Shown: in pieces, positions 8,876-17,376 of the stretch
Layout of the letters: the number at the start of each line of letters is the position of its first letter
How positions within the stretch are numbered: the first letter of the stretch is position 1
From: Rummeliibacillus sp044763875
Lineage (GTDB): Bacteria > Bacillota > Bacilli > Bacillales_A > Planococcaceae
Assembly (NCBI RefSeq): GCF_044763875.1
Contig: NZ_JBIWGZ010000001.1
Coordinates: 248,001-312,000, forward strand
Length of the DNA stretch: 64,000 bases
Reading direction: 5' to 3'
Made by a program: the position numbers and the translations under genes
Notes under the pieces: generated by a model
The model's input: only the letters and a program-made list of their open reading frames with translations
What the model was told of the DNA's origin: nothing
Database searches by the model: none

Positions 8876-10319
8876 TGGTAAATGGCAAGAAGCAGTTTCA
8901 GGTAAAACATTTTATTCGAATAATCCGTCTACTGGAGAAGCATATGCTGAGGTTGCTGAAGCAGGAGCTATGGATGTAGATATTGCAGTAAAGGCAGCAA
9001 GGCAAGCTTTTGAAAATAGTGAATGGTCTAATATGGCTCCAAGTGATCGAGGGCGATTGCTTATGAGAGTTGCAAATCTATTAAGAGATAATCAAGAAAA
9101 GTTAGCTATTATTGAATCAACAGATAATGGTTTACCGATTAATGAGACAAAATATATTGCCATTCCAAGCATGATTGATGTATTAGAATTTTATGCTGGA
9201 CTTGCAAACAAAATCCAAGGAAGCACTTTATCTTCACCTAATGACCGTTTAAATTACACATTAAAAGAACCTATTGGTGTAATTGGCGCAATTGTTCCCT
9301 GGAATTTTCCGCTTATGCTGACAATGTGGAAATTAGCACCTGCATTAGCAGCAGGTAACACAATTGTCATTAAACCTTCAGAACACACGCCAATTAGTAT
9401 TTTAGAAATGGCACAGCTATTCAAAGAAGCTGGTATCCCAGATGGCGTTATTAATGTCATTCCTGGTTTTGGTAAAGAAGCTGGAAATGCTTTAGTTTCA
9501 CATCCTGACATTGATAAGATTGCTTTTACAGGCTCTACAAAAACTGGTCAATTGATTATGCAAACTGCTAGCCAAAATGTGACAGATATAAGCTTAGAAC
9601 TAGGTGGTAAATCTCCTAATATTGTTTTTGAAGACGCGAATATCGAACATGCAGTGAATGGTTCGATGTTTGGTATTTTCTTTGCACAAGGTCAAGTATG
9701 TGCATCAGGAACCCGCCTATTTGTGCAAGATTCTATTTATGATGAATTTGTTAAACAATTCGTAGAAAAAGCAAAAAAAATAAGAGTTGGAGATCCATTG
9801 GACGAAGCAACTCAGATGGGGCCCCAAACAAGTACAGATCAACTTGAAAAAATTGAATATTACGTCAGCAAAGGAAAAGAAGAAGGAGCAACACTACTTC
9901 TAGGCGGTGAACGTAATGAGAACTTACAGAAGGGGAATTATTATACACCAACTGTGTTTGGTGATGTTACGAATGATATGACTATTGCGCGTGAAGAAAT
10001 TTTCGGTCCTGTACTTTCTATTATTCGATTTACGGATGAAGAAGATGTAATTCAAAAAGCAAATGATACATTATACGGACTTGCAGCGGGTGTATGGACA
10101 TCCAATCTTCAAAGAGCGCATCGAATGACGAAAAAATTAAAAGCAGGAACTGTTTATGTAAATACTTTTAGTATGTTAGACACAGTTGCACCTTTTGGTG
10201 GTATGAAACAAAGTGGAATCGGTCGTGAACTAGGTATTGAAGCATTACAAATGTACACAACTACAAAGCATGTTTGGATTGATTTAAATGAAGATGGATT
10301 TAATTGGTATGGAGTATAA
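8850..10319 (+). CDS. NAD-dependent aldehyde dehydrogenase
   Basis: This 489-residue ALDH has the VPWNFPLMLTMWKLAPALA cofactor segment, LELGGKSPNIV with the catalytic Glu, and the nucleophile in FAQGQVCASG (Cys284). It starts inside the end of the RibF-like gene, behind AGGGGGAG, so the two are probably translationally coupled. In this operon it could oxidise the succinic semialdehyde released by the aldolase, or 4-hydroxyphenylacetaldehyde upstream of the pathway. Sequence alone does not decide between them. Confidence 0.85.
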   Translation: MKKYQLFIDGKWQEAVSGKTFYSNNPSTGEAYAEVAEAGAMDVDIAVKAARQAFENSEWSNMAPSDRGRLLMRVANLLRDNQEKLAIIESTDNGLPINETKYIAIPSMIDVLEFYAGLANKIQGSTLSSPNDRLNYTLKEPIGVIGAIVPWNFPLMLTMWKLAPALAAGNTIVIKPSEHTPISILEMAQLFKEAGIPDGVINVIPGFGKEAGNALVSHPDIDKIAFTGSTKTGQLIMQTASQNVTDISLELGGKSPNIVFEDANIEHAVNGSMFGIFFAQGQVCASGTRLFVQDSIYDEFVKQFVEKAKKIRVGDPLDEATQMGPQTSTDQLEKIEYYVSKGKEEGATLLLGGERNENLQKGNYYTPTVFGDVTNDMTIAREEIFGPVLSIIRFTDEEDVIQKANDTLYGLAAGVWTSNLQRAHRMTKKLKAGTVYVNTFSMLDTVAPFGGMKQSGIGRELGIEALQMYTTTKHVWIDLNEDGFNWYGV

Positions 10320-10329
10320 AGGCTTTGAT

Positions 10330-10357
10330 GCTAGCTTAATCGGCTAGCTTTTTTTAT
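10330..10357 (+). terminator. Terminator of the hpa operon
   Basis: GCTAGC at 10330-10335 pairs with 10343-10348 and is followed by a run of seven or more T. It closes the catabolic operon. Confidence 0.75.
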
Positions 10358-10415
10358 ACACAATTTTAGTCTTAGAAATAGGAAATAAATTCCAAATCCT
10401 TTTTTTACAAAATAA

Positions 10416-10445
10416 AAAGAACATCATCAAACGATGATGTTCTTT
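10416..10445 (-). terminator. Strong terminator downstream of tRNA-Lys
   Basis: A perfect 13-bp stem (10416-10428 with 10433-10445) with an AAAC loop, followed on the minus strand by T-rich sequence. It lies directly after the 3' end of the minus-strand tRNA. Confidence 0.85.
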
Positions 10446-10454
10446 AAGTAATAT

Positions 10455-10527
10455 GGGCGTAGTGGGGGTCGAACCCACAACCCCCTGATTAAGAGTCAGG
10501 TGCGCTAGCCAATTGCGCCATACGCCC
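10455..10527 (-). tRNA. tRNA-Lys (anticodon CUU)
   Basis: The minus strand folds as a complete 73-nt cloverleaf. The acceptor stem GGGCGTA pairs with TACGCCC, there is a GGTTCGACC-type T loop, and the anticodon arm CCTGA-CTCTTAA-TCAGG gives anticodon CUU (lysine, AAG). CCA is not encoded. Confidence 0.95.
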
Positions 10528-10645
10528 GTATGCCTTACGACATAAATTATCATAACTCTGTATTCTTATAATGTCAAGAGGGGAACTAGGGTATTGTTAT
10601 TGTTATTTTTACTGTTTATTTAATTTACTCGTTACTATGTAACAT

Positions 10646-12022
10646 TTAGCTCCAAGCCTCTTTTAGTAATTCAACACCTTTCAAAATTTCTTCATTAGAG
10701 TTTCCTCCAAAGCCCAATTGAATCAATGGATAGTTCGGTTTTCTTTTGATGAAATAACGTGAGGCACGATACACTTTTACCCCATAATTAGCTGCTTTTT
10801 GGATTAACTGTTGTTCAGAATATCCTTTTTTTACTTGCAGTAGAACATAAAGCCCAGATTCTTTACCTAAGATCTCTATATCATTACAAAAAGCTTCTTC
10901 GATTACCGTCGTTAATGTATCCATCTTATTTTTGTAAGTAGTTCTCATTTTTCGAATATGCGATTCCCAAAAACCATCTTCCATAAAAATAGCCATCGCT
11001 CTTTGGTGAATTGCAGATGCGGTTTGCTCAATCTTTGAAAAAGATTGATGATATTGTTTCAGTAACTTTGGTGGAAGAATCATGTAACTAACCCGCATTG
11101 TAGGCAAAAATGACTCTGCAAAACTTCCTAGGTAGATTACATGACTTAAATCATGGGAAGCTAATGCAGGTATTGGTTGCTGTGAATAACGAAATTCACT
11201 GTCGTGATCGTCTTCAATGATAATACTATTTGAACTATATGCCCATTCGATTAATCTTTGGCGTTCATATATTGGCATTGTTACACCAGTTGGGAATTGA
11301 TGAGAAGGCGTAGTATAGAAAATGTTATTTGTAGTTTCAGGTAACTGTTTTAAGAACGTTCCTCGTTCAGAAATAGGCATCGGACTAATTGTAAAATCAA
11401 ATAATGGACTAAATTTACGGGTAGATTCAAAGCCAGGATCTTCACAAATAACTGTATGATAGTCATTTTTTAAAAGTAGACCGATTTTCATTAACAATTC
11501 CTGCTTACTACTTCCGATAATAATAGATTGCGCATCCGCATTAATCCTTCTTGATTTTAGTAAATAATAAGATAGTTGTTGACGTAAGAATGGATCACCT
11601 TGGTAATGGTCCTTTGAATAGATAAATGATTGTTCCATTGCTAGATTCGTACATTGTCTCCATTTCACTGTTGGAAATGAATCCTGGTCAACAGCGTTGG
11701 GTTGGAACTTAATCGTGTATGTTGGAATCTGGTTCCGTAAAATTGTGTAATTAGCAGTTTTCCAATTATCATGTTCTTTCTTAACTGAATTCACAAAGTA
11801 ACCTTTTCTACCTTCACTGCGTATATAACCTTCAGTAAGTAATTGGTCATAAGCTGATAATGTTGTATTACGACTAACGTTCAAATCAATTGATAATTGC
11901 CTAATGGATGGTAATTGATCATCTGATTTTAATGTTTTATTTAAGATTAATTCTTTTATATGAAAATAAATTTGCTGATATTTTGGTGTCCCTTTTTTTA
12001 TTAGCAGTTTCAAAGTCTTCAT
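10646..12022 (-). CDS. MocR/GabR-like regulator with degenerate PLP site
   Basis: This 458-residue fusion has a GntR-type winged helix at residues 10-75 (PSIRQLSIDLNVSRNTTLSA) and a fold-type I aminotransferase domain. MocR proteins normally bind PLP through a lysine in the motif GTFSK. Here it reads YLGSFAESFLPTMRVSYM, with Glu (codon 11114-11116) in the lysine position, so an internal aldimine cannot form. It may be a PLP-independent sensor or may bind a preformed adduct. The ATG at 12022 is preferred because AGGAAAGG directly abuts the ATG at 12031. Confidence 0.85.
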   Translation of the reverse strand: MKTLKLLIKKGTPKYQQIYFHIKELILNKTLKSDDQLPSIRQLSIDLNVSRNTTLSAYDQLLTEGYIRSEGRKGYFVNSVKKEHDNWKTANYTILRNQIPTYTIKFQPNAVDQDSFPTVKWRQCTNLAMEQSFIYSKDHYQGDPFLRQQLSYYLLKSRRINADAQSIIIGSSKQELLMKIGLLLKNDYHTVICEDPGFESTRKFSPLFDFTISPMPISERGTFLKQLPETTNNIFYTTPSHQFPTGVTMPIYERQRLIEWAYSSNSIIIEDDHDSEFRYSQQPIPALASHDLSHVIYLGSFAESFLPTMRVSYMILPPKLLKQYHQSFSKIEQTASAIHQRAMAIFMEDGFWESHIRKMRTTYKNKMDTLTTVIEEAFCNDIEILGKESGLYVLLQVKKGYSEQQLIQKAANYGVKVYRASRYFIKRKPNYPLIQLGFGGNSNEEILKGVELLKEAWS

Positions 12023-12354
12023 CCAAATCATCCTTTCCTATATGTCGAATCGTTGGTGTAAATTAGCGAAATCAAAAGAATTACTTCTTTTCATTATACA
12101 ATAACCAATCCATAAAAATCATGTCAGTTTTCATAAATATTGGAATAGTTATGCGAATCCATTCTTCCAAAATCTAAAAATAAACTTAAATTTATGTCAA
12201 AATACACTATAATTCAAATCGGCGAGGCTGGTTGGAATTACTAGCCTCGTTTTTGTTATGTAAAAGTATATTACTTTACTAATATATTCCAAATAATTTA
12301 TGATTTTACTATTAAGTACTCTCTAAGAAAAAAATGACAGGATGGGGGATATAT
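12023..12354. other. Intergenic region with orphan terminator-like hairpin
   Basis: This stretch holds the divergent promoters of the MocR-like gene and the C45 gene. At 12223-12249 a 7-bp stem CGAGGCT/AGCCTCG is followed by TTTTTGTT. With no gene ending just before it, it may be an attenuator in the leader of the downstream gene or a relic. I see no coding sequence here. Confidence 0.5.
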
Positions 12355-13368
12355 ATGTCAAATTTTAAAGTTCAAGTGCTTCAGATTCGAGATAGCTCAT
12401 ATAATATTGGATTTAAAACTGGAAAAGCTATTCAAAGTAAACCGATTATTAAAGCTTTAGAGATGATAACGAAACCTGAGATTGATTATGAAAATATGAA
12501 ATCTATTTATATATCATTTGCTCCTAATCTACTTGATGAGATGCAAGGTTTGTCTGATGGTTTAGGGATTTCTTTAAACAAAGCAGCCGCATTATTTAGT
12601 GGATATGATGTTCCCAAAACAGAAGCAATGGGTTGTTCTGCTGTTATAACAAAAGATTATTATGTACGCAATTATGATTTTGGTCCGGCTTTATATGATG
12701 GCTGCTTTAGTTTAGTTCAACCTAATCAAGTTTTTTCTTCTGCAGGTTATAATCTACAAGCTATCGGAAGACATGATGGGGTGAATGAAAAAGGATTAGT
12801 GATTGGACTACATTTTGTGAGTAATCAGGATTATTCAGTTGGATTATCAGCATGGACTTCAATTAGAATGATTCTAGATACTTGTGCAACGACAGATGAT
12901 GCCATTCAAATGTTGAAGGAAATCCCACATTCAGCTTGTTACAACTTTTCAATGGCTGATCGAAATGGAGATATAGCGGTTGTTGAAGCCACTCCAAGTA
13001 AAGTAGTAATAAGAAGGGACCCAGAACTATTGACATGTGTAAACCATTTCCAAGAGCAAGACCTTAAACAGCAAAATAGAACAGTTATCGATAATTCACT
13101 TAAAAGAAATAATTTTTTGCAAAGCTTTCGAGATAGCAAACTAACACAATGTGAAATGTTCAACAATTTTGCAAATAGTGAATCACCATTATTTTTCACT
13201 AATTATGATGATTTATTTGGAACACTCCATACGTTTTCATATTCGTTCAAAGATGAAAGGATTTTAACTTCCATTGCTAGAAGTGAGCAAATATTAGATA
13301 TAAATTTTCTTGAGTGGCTAAAAGGGAAAAATTTAAAACCAAGTATACTATCCGGTATCATTAAATAA
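12355..13368 (+). CDS. C45 family NTN-hydrolase (acyl-CoA:6-APA acyltransferase-like)
   Basis: This 337-residue protein resembles peptidase family C45. The sequence EAMGCSAVITKDYYVRNYDF contains the likely autocatalytic nucleophile, Cys94, and is followed by NEKGLVIGLHFV and NHFQ, as in penicillin acyltransferase-like proteins. Members cleave themselves in front of that cysteine and then hydrolyse or transfer acyl groups on amides; bacterial substrates are mostly unknown. The ATG at 12355 follows a GGGGGA site; an ATG at 12334 lies upstream of that site. Adjacent to the MocR-like gene, it could be its target. Confidence 0.8.
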   Translation: MSNFKVQVLQIRDSSYNIGFKTGKAIQSKPIIKALEMITKPEIDYENMKSIYISFAPNLLDEMQGLSDGLGISLNKAAALFSGYDVPKTEAMGCSAVITKDYYVRNYDFGPALYDGCFSLVQPNQVFSSAGYNLQAIGRHDGVNEKGLVIGLHFVSNQDYSVGLSAWTSIRMILDTCATTDDAIQMLKEIPHSACYNFSMADRNGDIAVVEATPSKVVIRRDPELLTCVNHFQEQDLKQQNRTVIDNSLKRNNFLQSFRDSKLTQCEMFNNFANSESPLFFTNYDDLFGTLHTFSYSFKDERILTSIARSEQILDINFLEWLKGKNLKPSILSGIIK

Positions 13369-13482
13369 ATTGAATTCAAAAAAATGTTGCTACAATTGGA
13401 TGATATATTCATCTTATGCAAAATATTTTTTTTATAAGCTTTTAAACTATATAATAAGAATACGAATAGGAGGTTTTACAAC

Positions 13483-14646
13483 TTGGAAAATTTCACCTTT
13501 TGGAATCCAACGAAACTTATTTTTGGTAAAGGACAACTAGAAGCTTTAAAAACAGAACTACCAAAATACGGGAAAAGAGTATTGCTTGTATATGGTGGTG
13601 GAAGCATAAAACATAATGGATTATATGAACAAGTTACAAACTTATTAGCGGAAATAGGTGCAGAGGTTTTTGAATTATCAGGGGTTGAACCAAATCCTCG
13701 TCTTTCAACAGCAGAAAAAGGAATTGAAATTTGTAAAGCAGAAAACATTGATTTTCTTTTAGCTGTTGGGGGGGGCAGTGTGATTGATTGTACAAAACTC
13801 ATTGCTGCTGGGTCCAAATATGATGGAGAAGCATGGGATTTGGTAGTGAAAAAAGCATTTGCTACAGAAGCATTACCATTTGGAACTGTTTTAACAATTG
13901 CAGCAACTGGCTCTGAAATGAATTCAGGATCAGTTATTACAAATTGGGAAACACAAGAAAAACATGGCTGGGGTAGTAGCGTAACATTCCCACAATTTTC
14001 AATTTTAGATCCAGTTAATACCTTTTCACTTCCTGAAAATCAAACGATTTATGGAATTGTAGATATGATGTCACATGTATTCGAACATTACTTCCATCTT
14101 GAAGAAAACACTCCTTTCCAAGATCGTATGTGTGAATCATTACTCATTACAATTATGGAGACTGCACCTAAACTTCTGAATGATCTTGAAAATTATGAAT
14201 ATCGCTCTATCATTTTATATAGTGGAACAATGGCGTTAAATGGAATATTAAATATGGGGTATGCAGGTGATTGGGCGTCACATAATCTTGAGCATGCCGT
14301 TTCTGCTGTTTATGATATTCCCCATGGTGGTGGATTAGCTATTTTGTTCCCACATTGGATGGAACATAATCTAAAAGTAAAACCATCTCGATTTAAACAA
14401 TTAGCCGTACGCGTGTTTAATGTCGATCCACAAGGCAAGAGTGATGAAGAAATTGGGCAAGAAGGTATTCAAAAATTACGTGAGTTTTGGAATAGCATTG
14501 GTGCACCATCACGTTTAGCTGATTATGATATTGATGACAGCAAATTAGAACTGATGGCTGATAAAGCGATGGTAAATGGAGAATTTGGTAAATTTGCAAA
14601 GCTTAATAAACAAGATGTATTAGATATTTATCTGGCTTCTTTATAG
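13483..14646 (+). CDS. Iron-containing alcohol dehydrogenase (YugJ-like butanol dehydrogenase)
   Basis: This 387-residue group III alcohol dehydrogenase has the NAD(P) loop LLAVGGGSVIDCTK and an iron-binding region with Asp and three His residues in GIVDMMSHVFEHYFH and SHNLEHAVSAVYDIPHGGG. It starts at TTG with AGGAGG 9 bases upstream. It would reduce aldehydes to alcohols or the reverse in the cytoplasm. A perfect hairpin at 14671-14705 ends the transcript. Confidence 0.9.
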   Translation: MENFTFWNPTKLIFGKGQLEALKTELPKYGKRVLLVYGGGSIKHNGLYEQVTNLLAEIGAEVFELSGVEPNPRLSTAEKGIEICKAENIDFLLAVGGGSVIDCTKLIAAGSKYDGEAWDLVVKKAFATEALPFGTVLTIAATGSEMNSGSVITNWETQEKHGWGSSVTFPQFSILDPVNTFSLPENQTIYGIVDMMSHVFEHYFHLEENTPFQDRMCESLLITIMETAPKLLNDLENYEYRSIILYSGTMALNGILNMGYAGDWASHNLEHAVSAVYDIPHGGGLAILFPHWMEHNLKVKPSRFKQLAVRVFNVDPQGKSDEEIGQEGIQKLREFWNSIGAPSRLADYDIDDSKLELMADKAMVNGEFGKFAKLNKQDVLDIYLASL

Positions 14647-14670
14647 CTAAAGAAATATTGAAATTCATTT

Positions 14671-14712
14671 ATGCCGTTGAGAGCATTATAACTCAACGGC
14701 ATTTTATGTATT
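14671..14712 (+). terminator. Terminator after the iron alcohol dehydrogenase
   Basis: ATGCCGTTGAG pairs with CTCAACGGCAT across a 10-base loop and is followed by TTTTATGTATTT. Confidence 0.85.
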
Positions 14713-14852
14713 TCTTTATTACTTTTCTAAGAGTCTAATTAGAAATATGGGCTCTTTTTTTATTTTGGATAGATTATTTCTTTGTCAATTCATTAGGGAA
14801 CATTTTTAAATACAAATGACAATACTGCTCACCAAAATTATAGGTGAGCTTC

Positions 14853-14899
14853 ATTGAAATTAAATATTGAAATTAAATATTGAAATTAAATATTGAAAT
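14853..14899. repeat. 13-bp tandem repeat, 3.6 copies
   Basis: The unit ATTGAAATTAAAT is repeated three times perfectly, with a fourth partial copy, just beyond the 3' end of the CarD-family gene. A hairpin GCTCACC/GGTGAGC lies immediately upstream (14828-14850). No function is evident. Confidence 0.85.
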
Positions 14900-14916
14900 G
14901 TGAATAGTGAATTTTA

Positions 14917-15414
14917 TTACTGAAGATTCAATTCTTTAAGTGCTAATGCTTCAACAGTTGCTGGGGTGGTTTGTAAGGCAACTGCCATTTCTGAAAATAG
15001 CGTATGCTGCATAAATTCTAGGAACTTATTGTCTTGATTCGAAAGTTTTCTTTCTGAATTAGCATATTCAGATTTTTTTCGTAAAAGTGTAATCAATACA
15101 CTAACGATATCATTACGATTGCCGTTATGGATCGTATTTTCAAACATTCGTACTCGGTTTGAGGCGTTATCAATCCAATCAACACCTTCACTAGAAAATT
15201 GTTTAATTAATGCTTCCGATTCTTGTGAGTTAACTAAAGGTGAAAAAGTTTTTTCTGCACTATCAACTGGAACTCGAATAATTAATCCTTCTTTGTCAAT
15301 CGGATGAAGAACGTAATATAATTTTGTATGATTATTGAATGTACTCTCACTTACCTCATCAATTTGGCAAATTCCATGTGTAGAATAAATAATCAAATCA
15401 CCATTTGTATACAT
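14917..15414 (-). CDS. CarD-family transcription factor
   Basis: This 165-residue protein begins MYTNGDLIIYSTHGICQIDE, the start of the CarD/CdnL/TRCF RNA-polymerase-interaction domain. A helical C-terminal half (about residues 80-160) carries the DNA-binding part. Family members bind the RNA polymerase beta subunit and tune open-complex formation. The ATG at 15414 has AAAGGGG 8 bases upstream; the frame also extends 14 codons further, across the operator at 15438-15456, which I reject. It is divergent from a MarR gene and probably controlled by it. Confidence 0.85.
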   Translation of the reverse strand: MYTNGDLIIYSTHGICQIDEVSESTFNNHTKLYYVLHPIDKEGLIIRVPVDSAEKTFSPLVNSQESEALIKQFSSEGVDWIDNASNRVRMFENTIHNGNRNDIVSVLITLLRKKSEYANSERKLSNQDNKFLEFMQHTLFSEMAVALQTTPATVEALALKELNLQ

Positions 15415-15437
15415 TGTAACGACCCCTTTAGTTTGTT

Positions 15438-15456
15438 TTGTCAACTTAGTTGACAA
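15438..15456. promoter_or_regulatory. Palindromic operator 1 of the carD-marR intergenic region
   Basis: TTGTCAACTTAGTTGACAA is a perfect 19-bp palindrome around a central T. Its core is repeated exactly at 15487-15501. It lies 24 bases upstream of the CarD start. It is a likely MarR-family binding site. Confidence 0.75.
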
Positions 15457-15486
15457 TGTTAAGTATAGTCTTTATAGTGAGCTAAT

Positions 15487-15501
15487 GTCAACTTAGTTGA
15501 C
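15487..15501. promoter_or_regulatory. Palindromic operator 2 of the carD-marR intergenic region
   Basis: GTCAACTTAGTTGAC repeats the core of operator 1 exactly, with centres 47 bp apart. It lies 57 bases upstream of the marR-like start, well placed for autorepression. Confidence 0.75.
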
Positions 15502-15557
15502 GTAAAAGGCAAGCTATTATAAAGTGTATTCATTAGAAATGATAGGAGTGAACTACC

Positions 15558-15992
15558 TTGTGTAGTCAATTAGAAGAACTTGATGTACTAGATTTATTAA
15601 GTAAACGACACATGAACTTAAGAAAGAAAGTTGAACGTATGTGGAATTCTGCAAATGAAATTAAGATTTCAAATTCTGAATGGTATGTCATTTCGTTTAC
15701 ATACAAGAAACAGCCAACAATTGCTACAATCACTAAGCAGGTAGATATTACACGCCAAGCGACTCACAAATTAATTAAAGGATTAGAGCAAAAAGGCGTA
15801 CTGGAAATTCATAATGCATTGCATAATAAAAAAGATAAGTGTGTAACTTTAACAAGCTACGGTGATTCCATATATGAAGAATATACAAAAATAAAAAACG
15901 AGCTAGAATCAGATATTAGTCACCATATCGGTAAAGAACAATTACAGCTCCTTAAAGCGATAATAAGTAACGACTGGGGAATAGAGGACTAA
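15558..15992 (+). CDS. MarR-family transcriptional regulator
   Basis: This 144-residue winged-helix protein shows the recognition region ITKQVDITRQATHKLIKGLE followed by a wing (HNKKDKCVTLTSYG), typical of MarR. It starts at TTG with AGGAG 9 bases before it. Two copies of a perfect palindrome in the divergent promoter region suggest that it represses both itself and the CarD-family gene. The ligand is unknown. Confidence 0.88.
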   Translation: MCSQLEELDVLDLLSKRHMNLRKKVERMWNSANEIKISNSEWYVISFTYKKQPTIATITKQVDITRQATHKLIKGLEQKGVLEIHNALHNKKDKCVTLTSYGDSIYEEYTKIKNELESDISHHIGKEQLQLLKAIISNDWGIED

Positions 15993-16091
15993 AAACAGCT
16001 GGTAATAATTTGTAAACTTTCAGTGGATATGAGATGAAAATTATCATTCCAATGTATATTAATTTCAATTAATTTCTAAGTTTAATAGAAA

Positions 16092-16131
16092 GACTGTTAG
16101 TTCTCTTACCAAGAATTAACAGTTTTTTTAA
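16092..16131 (+). terminator. Terminator downstream of the MarR gene
   Basis: CTGTTA pairs with TAACAG and the stem extends imperfectly inward. It is followed by seven T. Confidence 0.7.
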
Positions 16132-16215
16132 AAAGCGAAAAACTGAAAATGCACACTCAGTTTATACAACAAAAAGCTAAGAGTTCTTTTAATCGAATCG
16201 TACTATGTTTTAAAT

Positions 16216-16247
16216 TAAAAAAGTCAAATCTAATGAAAGATTTGACT
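16216..16247 (-). terminator. Terminator of the CBS-domain gene
   Basis: AGTCAAATCT (16222-16231) pairs perfectly with 16238-16247; on the minus strand it is followed by six T. It lies downstream of the minus-strand CBS gene. Confidence 0.8.
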
Positions 16248-16298
16248 CATGAAAAAGAAATTTTATACATTATCCTTGATGAAGGATAGTGGTATTAT

Positions 16299-16949
16299 TT
16301 ATTTGGTTTCAAATTCTTCTTCATTAAATACTTCTACATCAACAATGCGAACGCCGATTGTATGAAGAATCGCTTCAATTTCTTTCACAGTTTGCTTATT
16401 TGCCCCTTTATCAAGCGTAATGATGATTCTTCTTAAATACCAATCATCGTCATCAATTGAGAATACAGAGTGAACTGGCCATTTTTTTCGAATAAGTGAA
16501 AGTGTTTTGGCAAGTATTCCTTCAGCAACAGGAACGGCAATTGTTAGAGCACAGCTTCCAGTCCGATACCCCCAAGCTTCTTCCAACAGTTCAAATACTT
16601 TCGAATGTGTTAGGATGCCACAAAAATTACCGTGTTCATCTGTAACGGCAAGATAAGGAAGCCATTTAATCTTTAAGAAAACTTTATAAAATGAACTGTT
16701 TATATCGATTACTCCATCTTTATCCATTGCGAGTTCTGAGATACCGATATCTTGTTCCCCATGTTTTTTCTGATATTCAAGAATATCAACTTTGTAGGCA
16801 TTCCCTAAAAACTTTTCTTTGTTTTTATCTAAAATGGGGATACATCTATAACCAGAATCGTAGAGTTTCTCTAAAACAGATGAGGCAAGATCTGTCTCAG
16901 TACAAAACACAATGTCACTTTTTTTTACATATCTCTGCTTGACGATCAT
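16299..16949 (-). CDS. CBS-domain-pair protein with ACT-like C-terminus
   Basis: This 216-residue protein has two CBS motifs: residues about 12-55 (SSVLEKLYDSGYRCIPILD) and about 75-125 (WLPYLAVTDEHGNFCGILTH). The last 75 residues look like an ACT-type domain. CBS pairs bind adenine nucleotides; Listeria and Bacillus relatives bind cyclic di-AMP, which is a possible but unproven role. The ATG at 16949 has AGGAGGG 6 bases upstream and is preferred over 16973. It is a single-gene unit. Confidence 0.8.
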   Translation of the reverse strand: MIVKQRYVKKSDIVFCTETDLASSVLEKLYDSGYRCIPILDKNKEKFLGNAYKVDILEYQKKHGEQDIGISELAMDKDGVIDINSSFYKVFLKIKWLPYLAVTDEHGNFCGILTHSKVFELLEEAWGYRTGSCALTIAVPVAEGILAKTLSLIRKKWPVHSVFSIDDDDWYLRRIIITLDKGANKQTVKEIEAILHTIGVRIVDVEVFNEEEFETK

Positions 16950-17376
16950 GTAAATCCCTCCTAGAGAATTCAAAACAAAATCATACAGGCTAGAGTATGT
17001 ATCGAATGATGAAAGTATTCGGAAAAATAGAAGGTATTTTGAAGTAAATATGTTTTAAATCATATTTAAAGAACTGGATAAATGATTTAGAGACAAAAAA
17101 AGAAGTATACTTTCCCTGAATGTCGAAATAAGTAAATTCCTATTTGTTATATTAAATGGAAGGAATTATCCATTCCATTATGATGTATGAACCATTTTTG
17201 GAAGATTCAACTCCGAAAGATAAAAAGAAGAAATAAAATGAAGTATGAACAATAGAAATTTAAAAGAAAGTAAACTATCGATCTCTTTATAATGTAAAAT
17301 TATTGCGTTTACTGTACAAAAAATTCTATTTTAAGTAAAATTATTATAGATTTACCTTTCGAAAGGATGGGATGGA
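16950..17376. other. Intergenic region without recognised genes
   Basis: This holds the divergent promoters of the CBS gene and the nitronate monooxygenase gene. I see an imperfect palindrome around 17155-17182 (AATGGA...TCCATT) but no coding frame or RNA structure I can support. Confidence 0.4.

Noticed and set aside
10344..10553. A 69-codon minus-strand frame across the tRNA-Lys gene.
   Set aside because: It reads through the tRNA and its terminator; the tRNA explains the conservation.
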